DNA of 11,346 nucleotides from Candidatus Solincola jinzensis. GTDB lineage: Bacteria; Actinomycetota; Geothermincolia; Geothermincolales; RBG-13-55-18. Both the position numbers and the translations under genes were made by a program. The notes under the pieces were generated by a model. It was not told the DNA's origin. It saw only the letters and a program-made list of their open reading frames with translations, and searched no databases. Below, piece after piece: positions 6,695 through 11,346 of the stretch. The stretch spans positions 1-11,346 of the forward strand of contig JACVJG010000046.1 in the NCBI GenBank assembly GCA_015711875.1. Reading direction: 5' to 3'. Each line of letters begins with the position of its first letter. Positions within the stretch are counted from its first letter, which is position 1.

Positions 6695-7030
6695 TCATCC
6701 GCCGCGATCCCAGGAGAAGGTGAAAACTCCTTCCGCCTTTCTCCCCAGTGCCAGGGCCCCTCTCGCCCTCCTGCCGATGGCGAGGGCGCCCACGCTGTCC
6801 TTTCCCAGGGCCACGGAGCCCGAGGCTTTCAGCAATCCCATGGCCACCGCGCCCGAGGAAAACACCCCTAACGAGACCGCGCCGGAGGAGAGCAAGCCCA
6901 CTGCAAACCTGCCCATAGCCACGAGGCCAACCGCCTTGTCGCCCACGGCGAGAAGGCCGTAACGGAAACCATTGCCCATATTCCATAGCGGTACGCCCAA
7001 AACCGTCGTCCTCGAAACCCTCTCCTTCAT
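6695..7030 (-). CDS. Glycine-spaced pentapeptide repeat protein
   Basis: A 111-residue protein dominated by the unit x-x-(A/S)-x-G. Glycine occurs at 25, 30, 35, 40, 45, 50, 55, 60 and 65, then after a single inserted residue at 71, 76, 81, 86, 91, 96 and 101. Nearly every unit has Ala or Ser two positions before the Gly and a hydrophobic residue (V, L, I or M) just before it. Exact periodicity over ~80 residues implies a solenoid, perhaps a beta-helix comparable in pitch to classical pentapeptide-repeat proteins, though the consensus differs from their A(D/N)LxX. There is no signal peptide. It may lie at the membrane surface or be soluble, and the function is unknown. The ATG at 7030 follows AAGGGGAGG with short spacing. 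It lies 173 nt downstream of phaC on the same strand, after a hairpin, so it is probably transcribed separately. Confidence 0.72.
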   Translation of the reverse strand: MKERVSRTTVLGVPLWNMGNGFRYGLLAVGDKAVGLVAMGRFAVGLLSSGAVSLGVFSSGAVAMGLLKASGSVALGKDSVGALAIGRRARGALALGRKAEGVFTFSWDRGG

Positions 7031-7091
7031 GGCCTCCCCTTTCCATGAGGTGAACGGCCTGCGTCCTTATCATGAGCGCACATGACGTAAC

Positions 7092-7106
7092 CCCCGAACG
7101 CCGGGG
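7092..7106 (-). other. Small GC hairpin upstream of the pentapeptide-repeat gene
   Basis: CCCCG and CGGGG pair around a 5-nt loop. It lies between the phaC terminator hairpin and the ATG at 7030. It has no U-run; it could be a second termination point or part of a leader. Confidence 0.25.
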
Positions 7107-7146
7107 ATAAACTTCCACGCATGACCCACGCTCACGCCCCAGGGTC

Positions 7147-7167
7147 CAGCCGGGAATCTCCCGGCTG
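7147..7167 (-). terminator. Perfect 9-bp hairpin after phaC
   Basis: CAGCCGGGA and TCCCGGCTG pair perfectly across a 3-nt loop, 36 nt beyond the phaC stop in the direction of transcription. No U-run follows, so it is an incomplete intrinsic terminator of a kind often seen in high-GC genomes. Confidence 0.55.
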
Positions 7168-7203
7168 ATCCGGCATCTTCCTTAGCCCGGACGCGCCGCG
7201 TGC

Positions 7204-8388
7204 CTATCCCCTGCCGGAGGACTTTTTCGCCGCCTTACCCATGGGCTTGCGAGTGCCGGCGGGCTTCCCCGTCTTCTTTCGTCCCGTCGCGGGGGAGCAT
7301 ACCTGCTTTCCGTCCCTGTTCCTCGGGCACCGCTCTATGAGCCACTCCGATACCTTGGGGGCCAGTTCCTTCTGGGAGCGCGAGCTCACGTATATGCCGA
7401 TGTGGCCGCCCGGGAAACTGTAGAGGGTCTTGTCCTCGCTTCCCACCAGATCGTTCAGGGGTATGGAGGAGGCGGGCGGCACCAAATGGTCCTCGGTGGC
7501 GTAGATGTTCAGCAGGGGCATGGTTATCCTCTTGAGGTCCACGCGCCTGCCGCCGATCTCCAGCTCGCCCTTCACCAGCTTGTTCTCTTGATAGAGGTCC
7601 TTGAGGAACTTGCGGTAAGCCTCCCCCGCCTGTGCGGGGCTGTCGAAGATCCACTTCTCCATGCGCACAAAGTTGGCCACCGTGGCGGGGTCGTCCAGGT
7701 TGTCCATGAGCCCGACGTACTTGTCCACCATGAGTTGGAAAGGCTTGAGCATGAGGAAACCCACGTTCATGAACTCCCCGGGGATGATGCCCATGGTGTC
7801 CACCATGTTGTCGATGTTCATGTGCTGGCTCCACACGTTGAGCAGGCCATCGGTGGTGTGGAAATCGATGGGGGTTACCATGGTCACCAGGTTGCGTATC
7901 TTCTCCGGGTACAGCGCGGTATAGATGACCGTGAAGGTCCCGCCCTGGCACACCCCCAGGAGGTTGATCTTCTCGCAACCGGTGCGCTCTCGCACGCAAT
8001 CAACGCAGTCGTTGAGATAGACGTCGATGTAGTCCTCCAGGGTCACGTATCGGTCGCCGTGGTCGGGATAGCCCCAGTCGATGATGTAGATGTCCAGCCC
8101 CTGCCCCAGGAGGTTGCGGATAAGGCTGCGGTCCGACTGCAGGTCCATCATGTACTGGCGGTTGACGAGGGCGTAGCAGATGAGGATGGGCGTGGGGCAG
8201 GAGAGCTCCTCGCCTGGGAGATAATGAAACAGCTTCATCTTGTCTTCTTCGAAGACCAGCTCCTTGGGGGTGGGCTCCACGTCCACGTCCGGGATGCTGG
8301 TGAGGATCTCGGCGCCTTTCACCAACTTGCGGTTGATATCCTCCAGCTCCTCCACGAAGAACTTCGGGTCCATGAACTCCCTTAGCAT
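7204..8388 (-). CDS. phaC: Class III polyhydroxyalkanoate synthase catalytic subunit PhaC
   Basis: The 394-residue protein polymerises (R)-3-hydroxyacyl-CoA into polyhydroxyalkanoate at the granule surface, together with PhaE. It has the alpha/beta-hydrolase core with the lipase-like box GVCQGG (145-150) carrying nucleophile C147, the aspartate D300 in YATEDHLVP, and the histidine H329 in PGGHIG. These correspond to the Cys-Asp-His triad of class III enzymes (C149/D302/H331 in the Allochromatium protein). IIDWGYPD at 102-109 is typical of the family. Residues up to ~355 match the usual length, and the last ~40 are an extra tail rich in Lys, Gly and Ala (from about 368). ATG 8388 is 2 nt after the phaE stop and has GGGGGAG upstream; an in-frame ATG at 8373 is a weaker alternative. 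Third gene of the PHA operon. Confidence 0.96.
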   Translation of the reverse strand: MLREFMDPKFFVEELEDINRKLVKGAEILTSIPDVDVEPTPKELVFEEDKMKLFHYLPGEELSCPTPILICYALVNRQYMMDLQSDRSLIRNLLGQGLDIYIIDWGYPDHGDRYVTLEDYIDVYLNDCVDCVRERTGCEKINLLGVCQGGTFTVIYTALYPEKIRNLVTMVTPIDFHTTDGLLNVWSQHMNIDNMVDTMGIIPGEFMNVGFLMLKPFQLMVDKYVGLMDNLDDPATVANFVRMEKWIFDSPAQAGEAYRKFLKDLYQENKLVKGELEIGGRRVDLKRITMPLLNIYATEDHLVPPASSIPLNDLVGSEDKTLYSFPGGHIGIYVSSRSQKELAPKVSEWLIERCPRNRDGKQVCSPATGRKKTGKPAGTRKPMGKAAKKSSGRG

Positions 8389-8390
8389 CG

Positions 8391-9509
8391 CTACTCCCCC
8401 TCCTCGGACGCCCTCAAACCGGCCAGCTCCTTTTTCAGCGCCCTGACGTCACGCTTCAGCCTGTCCACGGTCTTGTAGAGATGGTCCATCTCCGAGCGGT
8501 TGGGGAAGGGGAGCTCCTTGGTGACCTCCTCCACGTAGGCCTGGAAAGCGCGGCGGAACTGCATGCCCCGGTCCACCAGCGATCCCAGTAGCTTGGAGAA
8601 CTCCTCGGTGCGGAAAAGCTCGATGTAGATGTCCTCGTTGGTCTGCCACCACAGGCGGTAGAGGTCCCGGAAGGACATGGGCTCGCTCTTTCCCTCCGCC
8701 TGCATGGCCGCCAGCCGCTCCTGCAGCTTTTCCAGGCCTTTGCCGCCCGCTCCCTGGAGGGAGGCGTAGAACTCGGAGAGCACCAGGTTGAACTCGTTGA
8801 GGGAATCCACCGCCCTCACCAGCTTCTCCGCCGCCTCACGGTAATAGCCCATCACCGGCGCCCGTAACAGGCGCCCGAAGCTCTCCTCGTAGGCCTTTCT
8901 CCATCCCTCGTACAACTCGACTGCGGCTTCCGGCGAGGGCTTGTCGAGGCTCATCCCCCTCGCCATCGCCTCGCGGGCGTAGTCATACCAGGGAGCCCAT
9001 ATCTTGGCCAGCAGGCCGGAGGCCATGAGCGGGATCTCCCCCGAATACAGCTCCGCTATCCACTGCAATTGCTCCGGCAGGGCGGGGGCGAAGACTTTAC
9101 GCACCAGTTCGCGATAATCGTCCGCCCATTCCTCCAGCAGATCCCCCAGAACCTTGATGTCCAGCTCCCCGCCCTCGCCCACCGCCCTGCGGTAACGCTC
9201 GTACATCCCCATCCACATGGCGTAAAGATGGGCGTAAACATCGGCGCTCTGGAACATCTTGGCAAACGTCTCCGGCCCCACTCCCTGGGCAGGGGTATTG
9301 AACCTCTCCATCATCTCACGCGTGAACTCCAGCCACTGGCGGTAGAGATCGCCGGGGGTATCCGCCTTTCCCCTCTCGTCTCCTTCCCGCGCTTCCTCCC
9401 GCCGCCCCCAGGCACGCAGCCACATGTCCATCCAGCCGCGGTAGGCCTCGGACTGCATCTTCTGCCAGGTCCTCCACATGTCGGACCACGCGGCTCCGCT
9501 TTCCTGCAT
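8391..9509 (-). CDS. phaE: Class III polyhydroxyalkanoate synthase subunit PhaE
   Basis: A 372-residue, mostly helical, Trp- and Met-rich protein without membrane segments. PhaE is the non-catalytic partner of class III PhaC and is needed for full synthase activity. The diagnostic part is the C-terminus: LPFPNRSEMDHLYKTV (333-348) runs into a basic/acidic coiled coil to ~362, matching the conserved (T/N)RSE(V/M)D...L element of PhaE/PhaR proteins. The N-terminal two-thirds, with repeated W-x-x-x-W spacing, is as divergent as is usual for this family. The ATG follows GGGGGAG by 8 nt. It starts 15 nt after the phasin-like gene and ends 2 nt before phaC, so translation of the two subunits is probably coupled. 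Confidence 0.93.
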   Translation of the reverse strand: MQESGAAWSDMWRTWQKMQSEAYRGWMDMWLRAWGRREEAREGDERGKADTPGDLYRQWLEFTREMMERFNTPAQGVGPETFAKMFQSADVYAHLYAMWMGMYERYRRAVGEGGELDIKVLGDLLEEWADDYRELVRKVFAPALPEQLQWIAELYSGEIPLMASGLLAKIWAPWYDYAREAMARGMSLDKPSPEAAVELYEGWRKAYEESFGRLLRAPVMGYYREAAEKLVRAVDSLNEFNLVLSEFYASLQGAGGKGLEKLQERLAAMQAEGKSEPMSFRDLYRLWWQTNEDIYIELFRTEEFSKLLGSLVDRGMQFRRAFQAYVEEVTKELPFPNRSEMDHLYKTVDRLKRDVRALKKELAGLRASEEGE

Positions 9510-9524
9510 GTCTTGCTCTCCCCC

Positions 9525-9785
9525 TTACTCCTGCCCTATGAGCTCCTCCATCTTGCGCAAACCGTCCTCCAGGTTGCGCCGGAAATCCTCGCGGCTCTTG
9601 CGCATGCTCTCCATCCAATCCGCGAGGACCTTCTCGCCCTCTTTGCGCGCGTCCTCTCCCTGTTCGAGGATCATTTTCCAGACTTTTTCCATCTGCTCTT
9701 GCACCGAGTTCACGGCGTCGAAGGCCATGCGCATGCCCGCGCGCATGCCCTCGACCATCATCTTCTGCATCATCTTGGGATCCAT
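9525..9785 (-). CDS. Small phasin-like coiled-coil protein, first gene of the PHA operon
   Basis: With ATG 9785 the product has 86 residues. It is almost entirely amphipathic helix, Met-rich at the N-terminus (MDPKMMQKMMVEG) and rich in Glu, Arg and Lys after residue 25, with no signal peptide. Size, heptad-like pattern and position before phaE-phaC fit a phasin, a granule-coating protein that limits coalescence of PHA inclusions; a chaperone-like or regulatory helical protein is the alternative. AAAGGGG lies about 7 nt before this ATG. An upstream in-frame start at 9875 would add 30 residues of non-coding character and is rejected. Confidence 0.78.
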   Translation of the reverse strand: MDPKMMQKMMVEGMRAGMRMAFDAVNSVQEQMEKVWKMILEQGEDARKEGEKVLADWMESMRKSREDFRRNLEDGLRKMEELIGQE

Positions 9786-10693
9786 CCTCACACCCCTTTC
9801 CCTTATCGACTCAAACAGAAGCCGGCCTTGATCGCCGCGGGTTCTCTCGACCATCATCCTACCCGCCAGCCACACTTGCGCGCGCTGCCGCCCGCAACGG
9901 AATGGTCTTGCGCGCTCAGCGCCTACGGTTATGGTTCCTTCGCGCGCTCCCCTCTAAACATCAAGGCCCCGCACCCTCGCCGGCCCGCCCTGCCGGGCTT
10001 GTAGCCGCCCCTACCGAGGGTAGAACACGCTAAATCATCGGACGCTCCGCCCGCCTCCTTTAACCGCTGCCGCCACATCCGCGAGACCTCCCCGCGCCAG
10101 TCCACGAGTGACTTCCCCATGCCCAGCTTGCATCGCTTGGAAGCAATGAACTCGCCGTGCGGGCAAAGCCGTTCCGGCTCCCCTGCTCGCGGCACAAGGT
10201 TGGAAGGCAAGAGGGCAGGCGCTTCTTCCCGAGGCCCGCGGTCGCGACGGGATGAAAGGGGCCTCCGTCTCAGCAGGGCACAGGACCGGGCGGATATGAT
10301 GGCGCCGCCGTGAAAAAGACCCGGCCGGGATTCCTTTATAAAGAGGCAGACCGTGAGCCCACACCGGGAGGCAACCCCGCCCCTGGCAGTACATCGCGCC
10401 AGTAACCAGGCCGGGTCGCCTCGGTTGAAGGCCCTGGCTTCACCCGCATTTCCCTGCAAAGTACCGCCCTTGCTTCCGGCCTTGGATGCCGTCGCGTCTC
10501 GGCGAGCGTTCGCGGTTTAACCATGTTGAATGGCCACCCCACCTTGACAAACCAGCCATGGGCGAGAGGAAGAAAGCGGCGTTCCCCTATCGGCGCCAGG
10601 TAAACGCTTTCCCCTCTCCGCGATGTGGGCTATATTGTAGGCGGCAAACATGACTGTCCCGGCGGTGGAAGGATCTTGTAAGGGGTGAAACAG
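9786..10693. other. Long region without a confident gene, between divergent units
   Basis: About 900 nt between the PHA operon (minus) and the lipoprotein gene (plus). It must contain the PHA operon promoter, but I cannot fix it; a TAGGAT at 9861-9856 (minus strand) is a possible -10 without a good -35. A 176-codon minus-strand frame (10459-9929) is open but has no recognisable domain. Its middle part, with CPHGEF and KRCKLGMGKSLVDWRG around 10175-10090, looks more protein-like than its ends, so a decayed gene is possible. CCAGGCC and GGCCCTGG near 10408-10438 could form a hairpin. No tRNA or known riboswitch pattern was found by eye. Confidence 0.5.
10631..10636 (+). promoter_or_regulatory. 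Possible -10 element TATATT for the lipoprotein gene
   Basis: TATATT matches the -10 consensus at five of six positions and would give a leader of about 50 nt before ATG 10694. The -35 region is weak. A perfect TTGACA at 10544-10549 is too far upstream to pair with it. Confidence 0.3.
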
Positions 10694-11236
10694 ATGCCCG
10701 TGAAGCCTTTCCTCAGGTTTTTTGTCTCCATCTTCGCCGCCTTCTCCCTGGCCGCCCTGGCGGTGGGATGCGGCAGTGAGCCCCTGGGCGATTACCAACA
10801 ACGCGTGGGGGAGATCAACCGCGAGTCCGCCGAGCTGCTGGCGGAGGCCGCCCACCTCATGGAGGAAAGCGGGCAGGATGGCCACGGGGAAGCCGCGTCC
10901 ATCGAGGAGCTGGTCGAGGAGCTGCGCGTGGCGGCTCTCGAGCTCTCGAGGGTGAAGGTGCCTGAAGGCCTGGAGGGATTCCAGGAAGACCTGTTGGCGC
11001 TGTATGGGGGCACCGTTTCCGCCCTGGAGGTTCTGCTCTCCACCCTGCGACCCGTGGCCGTGGAAGGGGGATCCGGCCATGCAGAGGAGACGGCCACGAA
11101 ACACACAGGCGGCGAGGAAAGCGCGCACGAGGAAGAGACCTCCCTCGGCGAAGAGAGCGCCCATGAGGAGGAGATGACGACAGGTCACGAAAAAGAGGCG
11201 ACGGGCGAGGAGCCGCACCCCGATACCGGCCACTGA
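10694..11236 (+). CDS. Lipoprotein with His/Glu-rich C-terminal tail
   Basis: The 180-residue precursor has a basic N-terminus, a hydrophobic stretch (~6-24) and a lipobox-like LAVGC ending at C26, so it should be lipid-anchored outside the membrane after cleavage before C26. Residues ~30-120 are helical, with several amphipathic segments. Residues ~127-180 are low-complexity, rich in Glu, His, Thr and Gly, with GEESAHEEE occurring twice (140-148 and 152-160) and six His in total from 137 on. Such tails in other proteins often bind Zn, Ni or Cu, but no metal transporter gene is beside it, so metal binding is only inferred. ATG 10694 is preferred to GTG 10685 because AGGGG lies 8 nt upstream of the ATG and overlaps the GTG. 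Family not recognised. Confidence 0.8.
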   Translation: MPVKPFLRFFVSIFAAFSLAALAVGCGSEPLGDYQQRVGEINRESAELLAEAAHLMEESGQDGHGEAASIEELVEELRVAALELSRVKVPEGLEGFQEDLLALYGGTVSALEVLLSTLRPVAVEGGSGHAEETATKHTGGEESAHEEETSLGEESAHEEEMTTGHEKEATGEEPHPDTGH

Positions 11237-11339
11237 GCGCCCTGCGCGCTTTCCGCATACCGCTCTAAGCGACGCAATCCAGCTTGAAAGGCGCCAGCTG
11301 CGTGGCGAAGCCGCCCGCTTTCGCCGCTTTCGCAGGGTG

Positions 11340-11345
11340 TATAAT
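11340..11345 (+). promoter_or_regulatory. -10 element TATAAT at the window edge
   Basis: A perfect TATAAT ends one base before the window does. Given the two other TA-rich -10 boxes found 6 nt before ATG codons, it probably drives a plus-strand gene just outside. The 11237-11339 gap before it has no other feature I can support. Confidence 0.4.
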
Positions 11346-11346
11346 C

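Noticed and set aside
6399..7118. A 239-codon minus-strand frame overlapping the pentapeptide-repeat gene
   Set aside because: It is in a different frame from the gene with exact glycine periodicity, has no domain, and overlaps the end of the 6103-6555 gene.
7402..8385. A 327-codon open frame on the plus strand opposite phaC
   Set aside because: It is a shadow of phaC, which has an intact Cys-Asp-His triad. Its His/Val-heavy composition is what antisense reading of high-GC coding DNA gives.
9069..10004. A 311-codon open frame on the plus strand opposite phaE and the phasin-like gene
   Set aside because: Starts inside phaE antisense, is rich in His, Leu and Pro, and runs across two real genes.
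10320..10460. Possible riboswitch or other known structured RNA
   Set aside because: Some stems can be drawn, but I could not match the conserved core of any RNA family I know.
10544..10549. Perfect TTGACA as the -35 for the lipoprotein gene
   Set aside because: No acceptable -10 lies 16-18 nt downstream (the sequence there is AGGAAG).

Overview
The window is a GC-rich bacterial chromosome segment, most likely from an uncultured actinobacterium (Actinomycetota, perhaps the Geothermincolia-type lineages). That placement is inference. It rests on the tandem ~105-residue WYFAEG...ERPMYF repeats, which I associate with such genomes, on high GC with G/C-ending codons, and on two genes whose ATG lies 6 nt after a -10 hexamer, as expected for leaderless transcripts. 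I see no rRNA, tRNA, CRISPR array or complete mobile element.

Layout. 1-1218 (+) is the 3' end of a large, probably surface-exposed repeat protein. 1506-2066 (+) is a small helical protein made of two copies of one 74-residue unit, apparently leaderless. It converges, with a 7-nt gap, on 2074-2757 (-), a zinc-ribbon/proline-rich/DUF4190-like membrane protein. 2758-3535 has no convincing long gene but holds a compact promoter, Shine-Dalgarno and micro-ORF unit on the minus strand that looks like the start of a lost element. 3536-4348 (+) is a nucleoside phosphorylase/nucleosidase of the MTA/SAH nucleosidase fold. 4349-4750 is lower in GC in places and carries a fragment resembling the N-terminus of a phage-type cytosine methyltransferase. 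4751-5854 (-) is an orphan membrane sensor histidine kinase. 6103-6555 (+) is a four-helix membrane protein, also apparently leaderless. 6695-7030 (-) is a small protein built of glycine-spaced pentapeptides.

The clearest functional unit is the polyhydroxyalkanoate (PHA) operon on the minus strand, transcribed phasin-like gene (9785-9525), phaE (9509-8391), phaC (8388-7204). Spacings are 15 and 2 nt, and a hairpin follows phaC. PhaC and PhaE together form a class III PHA synthase that polymerises hydroxyacyl-CoA, and the small helical protein is a likely granule-associated phasin. This PhaC has an unusual lysine-rich C-terminal tail. 9786-10693 has no confident gene. 10694-11236 (+) is a lipoprotein with a His/Glu-rich tail, and the window ends on a TATAAT that probably drives the next gene.

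I found no clearly new multi-gene system. The most interesting candidates are the pentapeptide-glycine protein, the duplicated helical protein, the PhaC tail, and the two intergenic relics.
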